From Tetranychus cinnabarinus (Eukaryota > Arthropoda > Arachnida > Trombidiformes > Tetranychidae), in NCBI GenBank assembly GCA_022266195.1, contig WHVY01000004.1:8759501-8823500 (forward strand): 64,000 bases of DNA, read 5' to 3'. The position numbers were made by a program, and so were the translations under genes. Below the pieces are notes generated by a model. It had not been told where the DNA came from, made no database searches, and saw only the letters and a list, made by a program, of their open reading frames with translations. This document shows, piece after piece, positions 39,501 through 52,000 of this stretch; the first letter of the stretch is position 1, and the number at the start of each line of letters is the position of its first letter.

Positions 39501-42500
39501 ACTTTTAATATTTGATTAAATCTCTTATTCAGGTGACTTGTTAGAAAATATAAAAACACTATAGAAGTGAAAGTCCACTAAATGTTTTATCAATTTTTGT
39601 TAACGATTGTTGGGATTGTGTTACTTTGTAACAGGAGATAGAGAAATTGAATAATCTGGAATGGGTTTAAATTGATTAGTCAGGATTGGTACAAAAAATA
39701 ATATTCATAATAGCATCAGGTTTCATTAGAGTCTATTAGAGTTACACTAAGTCCATCGATAATGGCTTGTTATTGACAGAGTTTTGCAAATTAAATTCAA
39801 AATGATTCGAGTTGACCATTAACAATCAGTTCACATTTCCTGAATTAGAATATAAATTAATGTTTTAATCAATGAATGAACAATCGATAATCCAAAAGGA
39901 TAGCCAAGAGTAAAGTGAAGCAGAATAAGAAGGAGAAAAGGACTAAACCAGAAAAATTGAACCCAACATGCATTATCAATGATGGAAACATTGTTAATGC
40001 AGTTTGAATGAAGGAGCAAAAATTTTCCCCAATAATTTATTAGAAGCAAGGTTATCCAAGATAACTAGATTAACTTGATGTTTCATTTCAAGATCATAAT
40101 AGCTGGTGAGTTACTGCTGAGGGTTGATGTTTTATGCAAGATTTTCAATCAAACTTGACAAAATGTTGATTCCATGAAAAAAAGGAAATTCTGTTGATTT
40201 TGATGGATTTTATTGAATCAAAATTAATATCAAATATTGACTTTCTATTCTCTTTTCTATTGTTCTTTGTTTATTAAATATTTTGAGGTCGTTTGAAAAT
40301 AGCGCCATGGCTGAGTCGAAACTTGTTTTCGCCCGTTTTCGGTTATTTGTTAGGAACCAGACCTTGTTTGAATATTCTCCAGTTCACACAATTTTGTTTA
40401 CATTCTTTCTTGTTTAAAGTTCTGCAATATTGCTATTGATAATTGTTGAAATGGAACGAAATAATAATCCTGATAAAAGTAAGTTTCGTTATTTTAACTT
40501 GAATATAAAGTAACTTTTACCCTTCTTTATTTTAGCTACATTCAAAGTAAAGTTTTTAGGTGAATATCATGATATGGTTATTGATTGGAATGATGATAAA
40601 TATGAACACAAACAGCAACAAGTATTCGAACAGGTAAGTTATGCTTATTACTCGATCATTTAACAACAACTTATTCCAATTTCATTAAATTTTAGCTTGA
40701 AACATTGACTGGAATACCAATCAAATATAAAACATTATTCAGGCTGTTTGAAGCTCGACCTAATCTTCGTGCAGATTATCCAAATGATGAAATCTGGTTT
40801 CGATATGATGGCGGAGTTCATCGACGTTATCTGTATTTTTACAACAATAGACGGTAATCTTAAATTTTATAATTAATCGAAACGTCAATTAGCCATTTTG
40901 TGTATTAATTTTTTCTAACTTTTCACATAGGCCTGTTAACTATGATATTAGCCACGATTGTGACTTTGAAAAGGACAACATCCATGATGTATGCATTATG
41001 GACGGCGAACGCTTTCAGCTCAGCTTTCAAGTTCGTTATGACAGTATGTCTTTGAAACGCATTGGTATTGGTTATTATTTGGTACCTGAGATCTGGGTTG
41101 AAGAAGGAGCATGCACTGGCATGTTTTGTCAGCATACACAAACTAAAAGTTATTTTAACAGGATAAAAGATCTTGTTACTAATGAAGAATTGAATTCACA
41201 AATTTCGCATCGAGTCCAACCACTAGAGGAAAACATGCGCCATAACAATGATTCGGAGGACGAACTGAACAAGATTTACGAAGAATACAATGTTCGACAA
41301 TTTTTAAGGAATTATTGCCATCTCAATTTATGGACGGTCGAAGGCACAGTAATCATTGATCAAGTTCAATATCTAAGAATGCGTGGCTGATTACCTCAAT
41401 TGAATCAATAAATCTTTTTTCAAAATATCTTTTCACAATGTTTTTATCTGACCCACTGATTTCTCTGAATCGTCGCAACAAAAATGAGAAATGATGGCCT
41501 TTTACTTTACTTTTGTTGTTCATAATCGTCAATGTTAAATTTGTGAAAGTCCCTAGTCAATTGTTAGTTACAATTTTGAAAAAACAATCATTGAATTAGT
41601 AGCTTAAGCTAAAATTTTACAATTGTTTGCTCTAGTATCCAAATGAGTCTACTCCATTATAATTGATAAATGTTACATGTATAAAATGGTCTGTAAATCC
41701 TTACATATATTATAATATTTGGCATCAGGCAAACACGTGTTGAAAATCGAAGCGACCTTTTCTACAGAAACTGCATATTTTATTCGAAAAGCACAGTTGA
41801 TTGTCATTTATAAACCTCGAATTCATAAGTCACATCATCAGCATTACAATTAATTTCAACACAAGGTTTCATTCACGAATCGAATTGTTCAATTCAAATA
41901 ATTTGCTGACGCTTGTATTTTTCGGCTTTTCTCATTTGACGATACGTAGTAATTATGAATTTGAGTCTTTTCAATGTAGCTTGATTTTATCGTACTAGAG
42001 CAGTGGAGGAAGAGGTAAGGTTAGGATTTGATGAAAATTGTATAATTCTGATGATTATTCATGATGAGAATTGTTGATAATTCTAGAAAGTGAAGAACGC
42101 AAATGTCCTTTTTCTAGTTGACAATGGTTTATTGCTTCCTAGAGGATATAATGTCAAACTGAATATAATCTTACAAAATCATTAGAAAAATCGGATAAAC
42201 TTTTATGATGTAAATATTCCCAAAGTGCCTTCAATATATTAATATGTGTGCAAATGAAACAATGAAATTTGAGATCAATCAATTGTTCTTTCTTTAACAA
42301 ATATTTTGCGGTTGTTTGAAAATAGCGCAATGGCTGAGTCGAAACTTGTTTTCGCCCATTTTCGGTTATTTGTTAGCAACCAGAACTTGTTTGAATTTTC
42401 TCCAGTTCACACAATTTTCTTTACTACACGTTTCCTGTTTCCCATTTCAGTTATATCGCTATTGATAATTGCTAAAATGGAACGAAATAATAATCCTGAT

Positions 42501-45500
42501 AAAAGTAAGTTTCGTTATCTTAACTTGAATATAAAATAAATTTGGCTTTGATTTCTTTTAGCTACATTCAAAGTAGAGTTTTTAGGTGAATATCATGACA
42601 TGGTTATTGATTGGAATGATGATAAATATGAATACAAACAACAACAAATATTCAAACAGGTGAGTTATGCTTATTACTCGATCATTTAACAACAACTTAT
42701 TCCAATTTCATTAAATTTTAGCTTGAAACATTGACTGGAATACCAATCAAATATAAAACATTATTCAGGCTGTTTGAAGCTCGACCTAATCTTCGTGCAG
42801 ATTATCCAAATGATGAAATCTGGTTTCGATATGATGGCGGAGTTCATCGACGTTATCTGTACTTTCACAACAATAAAGAGTAATCTTAAATTTTATAATT
42901 GCTCAAACATAAAATAATCCATTTATGCATCAACTTATGTATTAATTTTTTCTAACTTTTCTCATAGCTTTCCTCGGAATGACAGGTTCTCAGTTGAATT
43001 TGTGAAGGACAACATCCATGATGTATGCATCTTTGACGGCGAACGTTTTCATCTCATATTTCATGTTTGTTATGACAGTATGTCTTTGAAACGCATTGGT
43101 ATCACTTATGATTTGGTAAGCGAGATCTGGGTTGAAGAAGGAGCATGCACTCGCATGTTTTGTCACCATAGACGAACTAAAAGTTATTTTAAAAGGATCA
43201 AAGACCTTGTTACTAATCATGAATTGAATTCACAAATTTCGCATCGTATCCAACCATTACAGGAAATCATGCGACACAACGGTGATATACATTGGCTTAT
43301 GGAAATGGAAAAGATTTACAGAGAGTTCAATGTTCAACAATATTTAAGGAATAATTGCCATTTAAATAATTGGCACCAGAGTTTTGGTGAGGATGATATT
43401 GTAACAATAAACCTAGAACAATATCTAAGAATTCGAGGCTGATTACTTCAATTGAATGAATAAACCTTCTTTAGAATTTTTTGCAGCGTCTTTACTTTAA
43501 TTTTACTCAATGATTTGAAATTTGGTGGTAAAGTGTTTAACTATGTTTGATAACCATAAGTTGTTATTTTGAAACAATGATCGACCTGAAGTAATATTAT
43601 AAATGCAAATTTTTAATTCAACTGCAAGAATTCTGATAAATTTCTTTCGATATCAATTTCCTCAACTTCTTCACTAATTATGAATAGATCTGAAACTTAT
43701 TATTTGTCCATGAAAATCGATGGTTAATATCATCGATCGAACCTTTTCTTGAACTTATCAACAGTTCTCTTTATTTTGGACATTGGAGTAAAACTTTGAA
43801 CCTCGTATCTCGAGAATGGTAGTATCCACAGTCATCGTTCTTAGATTAATCATAAGGTTTAGCATAGCCTATAATAAAGTGGACATAGCACATTATAAAA
43901 CCTAATGATTAATCAAACATAATTCATCTTCATGAAGATTTTCCAAATGGTGAAATCTGGTTCCAATTCGGTGACCGAGCTCATCGACGTTATCTGAACT
44001 TTTACAACAATAGACAGTAATCTTAAATTTTATAATTAATAGAAACATCAATCAGTCCTTTTTTGTATCAATTTATGTATTAATTTCTTCTAACTTTTTC
44101 CATAGCTCTCCTTTATATGATATTAGGTATGATTGTGACTTTGAAAAGGACAACATCCATGATGTATGCATTCTTGACGGCGAACGTTTTCATCTCACAT
44201 TGCATGTTCATTATGACAATACGGATTTGAAGCGCATTGGTATTCATTATGAATTGAAACCGGAGACCGAGGTTCAAGAAGGAGAATGCATTTATCATTT
44301 TTGTCAGCATTAACAAACTAAAAGTTATTTCAACAGGATCAAAGACTTTGTTACTAATGAAGAATTGAACTCGCAAATTTCGTATCGTATCCAACCAATA
44401 ATAGTAAACATGCTTTTGTATGGTTACAATTTAAATAGGGTCGCGGAAATGGAACAGATTCACAGAGAATTCAATGTACAACAATATTTCACGAATAATT
44501 GCCATTTAAATCCACGGCAGCAGAGAATCGGCGACTTAGAAGGTGTTACAATGATTCATAAACATCAATATCTAAGAATGCGTGGCTGATTAATTCAATT
44601 CAATGAAAATCAATAATTAAAATGACTTATCCAGTTTGTTGAGAACTTGACTCATTTAATATCTCAATGAATAACACAAAATTGTTTACTACGATTGATA
44701 ACAATAAGTTGTTACTTATATTATATTATTACTAGGTCAGACGATCATTCGCCAAAATAGGAGCACTAGTGATGTACTGAACTGAGCTTATTCATTTATC
44801 ACGATATCTCGTTCATCAACGCTACCAATGTTTCATAACATTTAGTCCCTTCGATACATAAATATTATAAATACAAAATGTATGCATGAATAAAACAAGG
44901 AAATTTGAGGAAACCAATTGTTCTTTGTTTATTGGATATTTTGAGGCTGTTTGAAAATAGCGCCAGAGGTGAATCGAAACTTGTTTTCGCCAATTTTCGG
45001 TTATTTGTTAGCAACCAAAATTTGCTTGAATATTCTCCAGTTCACGCAATTTTGTTTACATTCTTTCCTGTTTTACATTTCAGTTATATTGCTATTGATA
45101 ATTGTTGCAAATGGAACAAAATAATAATTCTGATAAAAGTAAGTTTCGTTATTTTAACTTGAGTATAAAATAACTTTTACCTTTCACTTCTTTAGCTAAA
45201 TTCAAAGTAAAGTTTTTAGGTGAATATCATGACATAGTTATTGACTGGAATGATGATAAATATGAATACAAACAACAACAAGTATTCGAACAGGTAAGTT
45301 AGGTTTATTACTCGATCATTGAACAACAACTTATTCCAATTTCATCATTATCTCATATAATTTTAGCTAGCATCATTGACTGGAATACCGGTCAAATATA
45401 AAACATTATTCAGGCTGCTTGAAGCTCGACCTAATCTTCGTGCAGATTATCCAAATGATGAAATCTGGTTTCGATATGATGGCGGAGTTGATCGACGTTA

Positions 45501-48500
45501 TCTGTACTTTCACAACAATAGAGAGTAATCTTAAATTTTATAATTAATCGAAACGTCAATTAGCCATTTTGTGTATTAATTTTTTCTAACTTTTCACATA
45601 GGCCTGTTAACTATGATATTAGGTTCAATTGTGATTTTGTCAAGGACAACATCCATGATGTATGCATTATGGACGGCGAACGCTTTCAGCTCAGCTTTCA
45701 AGTTCGTTATGACAGTATTACTTTGAAACGCATCGGTATTGGTTATGCTTTGGTACCTGAAATCGATGTCGCAGAAGGAGTATGCACTGGGTTTTTTTGT
45801 CAGCATAGTCATACTAAAAGTTATTTTAACAGGATAAAAGATCTTGTTACTAATGAAGAATTGAATTCACAAATTTCGCATCGAGTCCAACCACTAGAGG
45901 AAAACATGCAACATAACGATGATTCGGAGGACGAACTGAACAAGGCTTACGAAGAATACAATGTTCGACAATTTTTAAGGAATCATTGCCATTTTTATCA
46001 ATAGAGGTGGGAAGACGAGGAAGAAGGTGTTAATATAACAATAAACCTAGAACAATATCAAAGAATGCGTGGTTGATTACTTTAATTGAACGAATAAATC
46101 TTCTGTCAAAATGTTTTCAAAATGTTTTTATCTGATCCACTGACTGACTCGACCTGTTAATCGTCCTTCTTTTATATGATTCTAGATGATAAGATTATTT
46201 TATACTGAAAATTATTAACCAATATCTTTACGTTAATTTTACTCATTGATTTAAATTTGGTTGAAAAAGTGTTCCCGAGGTGATCCGAATGAAGTTAGTA
46301 TTTATCATGAAATAATTATGTTTTATGAGTGTTTAATTGTCTCGAAATCTTTTGGGTAGCAAATTAAAGATAAACTAGAAAACTAGGAATCAAAAGTAAA
46401 TTTTTAAGTGTAAAGTGTGGTAATGACCATGCAAAACAAAAAGGCTCCTCGCAATGAGTTAATGTGTACTTTTACATTGATCTTTGTATAGCTATAGACA
46501 ATGTATGCCTCTTTTCAAACCTTCTATCCATTTGCTAATTCAAAGACCCAGAACTATATTGTTTGTTATCACGACAAATTCAATGAGACACAAATCATTA
46601 AAATCAGTTCGGATGACCTGCATAGTCAGTAACCAATGGAATGAAGCAAATTTGCTAACGATTTTCTGATAAAGTCGTGTTCGAAGTTCCAGTTTGATAT
46701 TTTTTGTCATCTATTTATATTATATGTAATATTCAAAAATTAAGAGCTTAAATTGAGAATGAGAAACCTTCGAGAAACATTCATTTTTTTATGCGAGTGC
46801 AAGAGTTGAAATTTGAATAATTAAAATGACTTATCCAGTTTGCTGAGCACTTATCTCATTTAATATCTCAATGAAAACATTTAGAGATGAAACATGGTGA
46901 ATGAACCATTGAATATTCATCATGAATTGGGCGCATTTTTACACTCAATATTTCTATTGATATTTCATCTTGTTGGGTAAATGAACATAGCATTTCATTG
47001 TTGAACAGAAGCACAACAAAAAGTGCATTTAATTACCAATTCTGGATTGACTCAGATTGATAATGTAAGATGCAATTTATATAAAAGGGTTAAAGATAAG
47101 TGGTGAGAGAGGAAAATGGGAAAAGGAGAAAAAGGTAAATATCATTGAATGTTATGAGATTATTACACAATATTACATATCAAATGAAACATAATTCAAC
47201 TATGAGAATTCAGTTTCTTTCTTGTTCATTCTTTCCGATCAATTCCCTCATTTGAGTATATTGATTGAAAATTGAATGAATCCGCCTGGAAATAATTCAA
47301 TTTCTCTTCATTTTCTGCACATTATTTACTTTTTAATCTTTTTTTTCCCCAAATCCTCTTGAGAAATTCAAGTTAATCATATCTTTCACTCTTTGGCCCT
47401 TTCTCCCTGCATTTTGTCTGATGAGAAAATATTCATGACAGAAGAACCGATTTTTCAGCCAATTTTCGAGATTGACTTTTTTAATCAAATATTCATTGTT
47501 TTCCAGTTCCATGAAACGACAGATTATTCCAAGTTGTATTCTAGCTCAAGTTTCATGATGTTGACCAAGTTTCAACTTGATCAAGTTGAATCGATTTTCT
47601 TCTTCCTTTTTTTTCATCTTCTATTCAAATTTAAACAGTTTTGGGTCAAAGTCAGGTTTCAAGTTTCAACAGTTTCGACAAGTTTCAATGAATCGATCTT
47701 GAATGTTCATAACCAGAGTTGTCAATAAATTCAACTGAAAATGGGTTAAACAGCCATTTTTAGGATGGAAATGAATCAAAGCCTGAAATTGTTTCCATTG
47801 AGGCACAGTTCTAGCAACTGTTTTGAACCAAATTATTCGCTAATTAGACCCTATTGAGTGCAATGATGAAGAATGAAATTAGTTAATGATGGACTTTTGC
47901 ATGAGAAGAAGCTACAAATTAGCTCAGAGATTAACATTAATTAAGCTTGTTCGCACTGAAAATGAAAATTGCAAGTACAATTGAGTTATCATTATGGAAT
48001 GGATTGGGTAATTAGTAGATAAGTTAGTCTGAAACAATTGAACAAGAAAAGTATTGGTTCATCAGGGGAATCATTTTCCTTGTTTATAACTTACCATAAA
48101 AACTGAACCTGGAATGGCAAAGGTTTGCTTGAAAAGGTATGCTGATGAAAATAACAGTAAAACGTAGGATTTATTGTGCTGAAAATAGTCTCCGAGTATT
48201 TGGGAAACCTTTTGTAATTCCTCTAAATTGCTTGGGAATTTGAGATGTGACTCAATTTCAGGTTCCTCTGTTTCCCTGTTAAATGAAAAAATAGAGTAAA
48301 AAAGGTTGAATTAGAAACTGAATACAATGTAAATAATTGAATCAAGATGTAACTTTCAAAGGACAATTAAATTTTGAATAGATTATTTGATGAGCCTGAA
48401 AGGTTTACTTCAAATATTTGACTAAGCTTGAAATAATATTTAAAAATTTGCTCAATTGTCAAAATGGATGACATTTAATTGACTGAATTTGAATAGATGC

Positions 48501-49001
48501 CAGTCATTTAATCAAGTCTTAACTTGTTTGGCGAAATAAATTGAAGCTAAATTTCATTTAATCAAATGATTATCCATTGTTGAATGGTAAGTTGAATAAT
48601 TAGCAACAAACTCTGAGCACAAGTGTACATCAATCAAGGCATAATTATTACGATACAAGATATCCTTAAACATGACAAGGACATAATTTTTCAAGTTGAC
48701 AATTCTAATCAACTCAGTCAACAACGATATTAGACATGAGTTTCTATTCACTAGAGCAATCTTATTGTTGGAATCAACTTAAGATGAAAAAATGGCAACG
48801 TTTGGGAATTTAATCAACACTAGTTTATGATAAAACCAGTAAAACCAGATTCTAAAGATGAAACAAAGACAATTGAGTCAAAATGTTGATTTACCTTTGA
48901 TTAAGAGAAGGTACATTGATGGAGAGAAAGTAAAGCCATAATAGCGAGATAATGAAGATTGCGATTAATAATAATAGTCGGAATGGAATGAAGGATAACA
49001 T
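21399..49001 (-). CDS. TMEM41A: TMEM41A-like VTT/DedA-family membrane protein, 4 exons
   Basis: Model: join of 49001-48895, 48275-48095, 37029-36729 and 21598-21399 on the minus strand. The total is 789 bases, giving 262 residues; human TMEM41A has about 264. All junctions are GT-AG with matching phase (2, 0, 1). Exon 1 carries the ATG and a TM helix. Exon 2 encodes FPSNLEEL and KQTFAIPGSVF. Exon 3 encodes the VTT core (SGALFG, TATGATFCYLL, LFLRLFPMTPNWFLNIASPI). Exon 4 encodes GLMPYNFICVQTG and the last TM segment (IAFVALIPGLLSRK), then a basic Ser-rich tail. VTT proteins act in ER/endomembranes; the paralogues TMEM41B and VMP1 are lipid scramblases. That role for TMEM41A is inference. Introns of about 0.6, 11.1 and 15.1 kb are remarkably long beside the short introns elsewhere here, and the 11-kb one contains a nested gene cluster on the other strand. 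Confidence 0.93.
21599..36728. other. 15-kb intron of the TMEM41A-like gene
   Basis: Apart from the foldback element at 27056-27767, no recognised gene was found. Plus-strand ORFs at 29791-30018 (75 codons, QCSFNVSESLQSVQEMLP...) and 35029-35268 (PSKDDFCINLTEHFLSQ...) have non-repetitive composition and might be exons of an unidentified nested gene. Neither has convincing splice sites or a family match. Confidence 0.4.
27056..27767. mobile_element. 712-bp foldback MITE, CAAGGG termini, TAA target duplication
   Basis: The element is nearly one complete palindrome. The left arm from CAAGGGAACTTCACGAAGTG is repeated inverted, ending at 27767, with only scattered mismatches in the outer ~170 bp and recognisable homology almost to the centre near 27411. 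It is flanked by TAA at 27053-27055 and 27768-27770. A 3-bp TWA duplication is typical of PIF/Harbinger-class elements; the class is inferred because no transposase is present. It is intronic in the TMEM41A-like gene, and a transcript would fold into a long hairpin. Confidence 0.88.
36729..37029 (-). CDS. TMEM41A: TMEM41A-like exon 3 (VTT domain core)
   Basis: Acceptor CAACACCAG before 37029, donor G|GTAAGA after 36729. Begins NLLSGALFG and contains RKVEDNRSSL and LRLFPMTPNW, the most conserved part of the family. Confidence 0.95.
37030..40260. other. 11-kb TMEM41A intron, part before the nested cluster
   Basis: No gene was recognised. AT-rich low complexity with short ORFs only. Confidence 0.4.
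40307..40417 (+). promoter_or_regulatory. Upstream ORF / conserved leader of copy A
   Basis: ATG GCT GAG opens 36 codons (MAESKLVFARFRLFV...) ending in TAA, 33 bases before the main ATG and in the same frame. In copy B the matching leader is open right through. In copy D its ATG is destroyed. It may be an inhibitory uORF or a decayed N-terminal extension. The preceding block containing GAAAATAGCGCC is shared by copies A and B and, in part, D, and is probably core promoter or 5' UTR. Confidence 0.4.
40451..41390 (+). CDS. Orphan family copy A, ubiquitin-like N-terminus, 247 residues
   Basis: Model: 40451-40478, 40536-40633, 40696-40853, 40931-41390. All introns are GT-AG and short (57, 62, 77 bases), phases 1, 0, 2, total 744 bases. 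The same structure recurs in two sister copies. The N-terminal ~60 residues (FKVKFLGEYHDMVIDW, then VFEQLETLTGIPIKYKTLF) resemble a ubiquitin-like beta-grasp: a strand pair, then a helix, then LTGIP-x-KxKxLF. That is inference from pattern only. The rest has conserved HDVCIMDGERF, Cys residues around GACTGMFCQH, and a C-terminal LRMRG. There is no signal peptide or TM segment, so it is probably intracellular. The start is the ATG GAA codon shared by all copies. It is nested on the opposite strand of the TMEM41A 11-kb intron. No known family was recognised. Confidence 0.75.
41407..41412 (+). terminator. Polyadenylation signal, copy A
   Basis: AATAAA 16 bases after the TGA. The same spacing and context recur after copies B (43459-43464) and D (46093-46098). 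Confidence 0.7.
42477..43442 (+). CDS. Orphan family copy B, 252 residues (301 with upstream start)
   Basis: Model: 42477-42504, 42562-42659, 42722-42879, 42968-43442, with the same phases as copy A. Exon 3 is almost identical to copy A, while exon 4 differs more (acceptor side FPRNDRF, C-terminal half MEKIYREFNVQQYLRNN). The leader ATG at 42330 is in frame with the main ATG and uninterrupted, which would add 49 residues with a hydrophobic stretch (FPISVISLLII). This would be a distinct isoform if translated. It has no stop or frameshift and is likely functional. Confidence 0.75.
43926..44589 (+). pseudogene. Orphan family copy C, 5'-truncated pseudogene
   Basis: Homology begins within exon 3 (about 43926-44016, EDFPNGEIWF...), followed by a normal intron and exon 4 (44106-44589). 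Exons 1 and 2 are absent. TAA at 44311-44313 interrupts exon 4 where the sister copies have an open codon after CQH; the frame then stays open to the usual LRMRG end. It is more diverged than A, B and D. Confidence 0.85.
45111..46004 (+). CDS. Orphan family copy D, C-terminally truncated, 228 residues
   Basis: Model: 45111-45138, 45196-45293, 45367-45524, 45602-46004; splice sites and phases as in copies A and B. Exon 4 closely matches copy A up to RNHCHF, then TAG at 46002-46004 ends the protein. The original tail (ending RMRG, TGA near 46075) is still present in frame downstream. The leader ATG seen in A and B is changed (AGAGGTGAA), so only the ATG GAA start remains. It may be functional with a shortened tail, or an early pseudogene. 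Confidence 0.65.
46099..48094. other. 11-kb TMEM41A intron, part after the nested cluster
   Basis: No gene was recognised. A block at about 46815-46875 repeats the sequence just downstream of copy C (about 44617-44675), marking the extent of the segmental duplication. Confidence 0.5.
48095..48275 (-). CDS. TMEM41A: TMEM41A-like exon 2
   Basis: Acceptor TTTAACAG before 48275, donor ATG|GTAAGT after 48095. Encodes an acidic linker, then FPSNLEELQKVSQIL and a TM segment ending in AIPGSVFM. These features match TMEM41A proteins closely. Confidence 0.93.
48895..49001 (-). CDS. TMEM41A: TMEM41A-like exon 1
   Basis: ATG at 49001-48999, 35 codons plus two bases. It encodes a hydrophobic N-terminal helix (RLLLLIAIFIISLLWLYFL). 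Donor AAAG|GTAAAT at 48895/48894. Confidence 0.9.
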
Positions 49002-52000
49002 AATTAAACACAAAAACACATAACAATTTAACTCTTTGATAAATCACTCTGTTTATCTTTATCATATGATTTCACAATTGGTTAGGTAATGATTTATGTA
49101 ATGCCATCTATCGATTGTATTTGACTTGAACTTTACTATCAACTTTCAAATGTTAATTTCAATCAACCAGTTTAATGATTAATCAGATTAATATATTCAA
49201 GTGCAACTGAATAAAGAATTGATGAATTTAAAAATAAGATGAATGACCAAATCAACTGAAGTCGAAATGATTTCAATCAAAAGCGTTTTAAAAATCCTGG
49301 TTGTTGGTTTGTTTGGGTAACACTAGATGACAGCATTGTAGAATGCAATTTTCATGATCAGGTGTTGATTTGGGTTTTTTGATTAGTAAATCATTTTTCT
49401 TGTTTGATTATTTTTGTTTATATTTTTGATGTTTAACCTTAGTTTTCTGAAGATTAACTTTTTTATGTTGAAATATTCGAACTCAGTTTAATCTCTTTGA
49501 ACTGTAAATTGTTGTGCTTTTTGTTTCTTTTTTTGGGTTTACCTTGACTTTGATAGTCTGTCCATTTTTTTACGGAAAAAGTCCAAGGTGACAATTAGAG
49601 GGACAATATTAGTATATTGCTGTGATTGCATGAATGAGCTCTTGGTTTGTTCAGTTTTATGGCTTACTGTTAAAAATAAAAGAATTACTTTCGAGGCCAA
49701 TGACGTTGTTCCAAGCCGATTAGCATGGAATCAAGTCTAAGATTTGTTTTATGATTTATCATACGACATCTTTTGTTGTATTGAACTAAAGTCTGTTGTT
49801 GAATGGATTGGAATTGAGAAAGAATCAATTATTTGATTTCGTTTGACATCGTTGACAAAATTTTTGATGTGGATTAATGGGGCAATGAATACTATTCATT
49901 TCATTTGCTTGAGTAATCAGTTAATGACCTGGGCTGTTGCAGATTGATGATTGGTTTAATCAGTCTGTGGATTGACGAGACTATGAATTACTAAATATGA
50001 CTTCAAGAATTAAATATTCTGAATTCAGAACAAAATTTCAATGAAATGACTTTCAATGTTGAGCTACAAATAGTCAACAGTAATATCAGTTAACCAGTTT
50101 TAACAGACAGAAAAGTGAAATTTAGGTTTGCAAGGGTCAAGATCAAACAACTCGCCATACGAAGAATCAAGCTTTCATTTTAATCAGATTGGTAATCTTA
50201 TTCCATTATCCTGTTTTCAATTGAAATCTCAATAAAGGTTTTGTTTATATTCGGTTGTTCCAGAAAGGTAAAACTTCTGAAAAGAAGGAAGGAAGAGAAA
50301 GTTAAACATCTAAGGTTGAATATCAAATCAAATTTCTATTGATTCATGGTTATCTTATTCTGGTTTTACCAAGTCCAGTCAACAGGTTGTTCACACAAAG
50401 ATAATCACAATTTTCATTTAGTGTAAAGTTTTTCAACAAGTTAGCCAAGCATGCGGACCAAAAGACGGTAAAAAGGCTGAAAAAACCGTTTGATGCAAAA
50501 GGCTAGCAAAATCACAGTCCAACTGTTTTAAAATATCAAACGATATTTGGCTTCTATTGCTTGGTATCTTTTGGAAATCTATTGTTTCAACTTTGATTCC
50601 TGTTCAATAAAACACAATCGACTTGGATTTTAACCAAAAATATCACCAACATTTTGAACGAGTTTTTCCAAAATCTTTTATGAAATCATTTTGAATAGAT
50701 TCAATCAACATTGACACATTGAACATTGGTACAGCTGCAGAGTTAACGCAATCCAAAGTCGATTATTATCCTGAATCTGATTATTGAGTGAATACACCCA
50801 AATTCATTTAGATGATAACCAGTAGCCCAAAGCAGACTGAAAATTCCCCAATTGTTGGAGGTAAATCATCAATATCTTCATGAAAGAAGATCATAAAATA
50901 TCACAAGAGTAAACAAAAAATACATAACCAGTCAGTTTGTTTCGTCATTTTGATGGTCACAAATTTTGAATGAAATTTACCATAATTGCAGTCTAAAGTT
51001 GTAAACAAACCAATGGTCAATTCAGTTGCTACAAAAACAAGATGTAATTGAAGGTTAATGGTTGAAAGAGTTGAATAGATAATCATTTTGTACGGTCAAG
51101 GTCAGAATATTAGGAAAGGCTTGTTCATACTTCTGCATGTGTCATGAATATTGCGAAGTTTGGCTTCTTCTGGTTGGTTGTTGGTTGTTGGTTGCTAGGA
51201 AACAATTGCAGCTGGATAATGGCGATGGTTTATTATGCTCTGGTTTGGATGGAATCCATTCGATAGATGTTGGAGTAACAGAAGATTCCTCCATGGAAAT
51301 GTTCAGTTTTTAAAACTACTCGTTATGTCATTTACTTTATTTAATAATAACATTAATCGATGCTATTTTAAACCAGTTTTTATGGCAGTTTGAACAAAAC
51401 CAACCAATCTAATCATCCTAACAACATATCAATGTTCAAAGGTTATTTTTCGTTTATCTGTTGGTAAAGTTGACTACCAAAGGACAATGATGATACCTTT
51501 TGTTTCTCTGCATTTCATCAGCTTATTCAGGTGAGTTTGTGAATCTTATTATATCTTGTGATGTTTGCTATTTTCCCGTCTTCTATTCTAAATTGTTGTA
51601 ATTTTAAACAAATGTGGGTGATTCTAACTTAGGAATGTGTCAGAAAAGCAAAGAGAAGAAGCAAGTTCATGTGCTAGCCTAAGGCGATCAATGTTTTTCA
51701 CTTTCTTTTACAAAATGTATATTATTTGGAGGTTGGTTAAAAGAGAGGAAGAAAGAAAGAAAAGTATGAATACTCATGACACGACTTTACTGATTTTTTC
51801 CCTGTTTTTCACTTTTACTTTCTGTCTCGCTCTCCCCTCTCTTTGCTTTCCTCTAAATCTCACTTTCATGATGACTAACTAACCAGTCCTTTTTTCCCTC
51901 ACGAACCTAGAACTTTATACTAACCAGACTAAGGATAGTAATCGTTAAGCTCAACCTCTTATCTTTCGTTTTCTCTTCATCCTATTGCTCTTTGTCTTCT

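Noticed and set aside
51637..51882. 81-codon ORF upstream of the hydrolase
   Set aside because: Pyrimidine-rich low-complexity origin; no motif.
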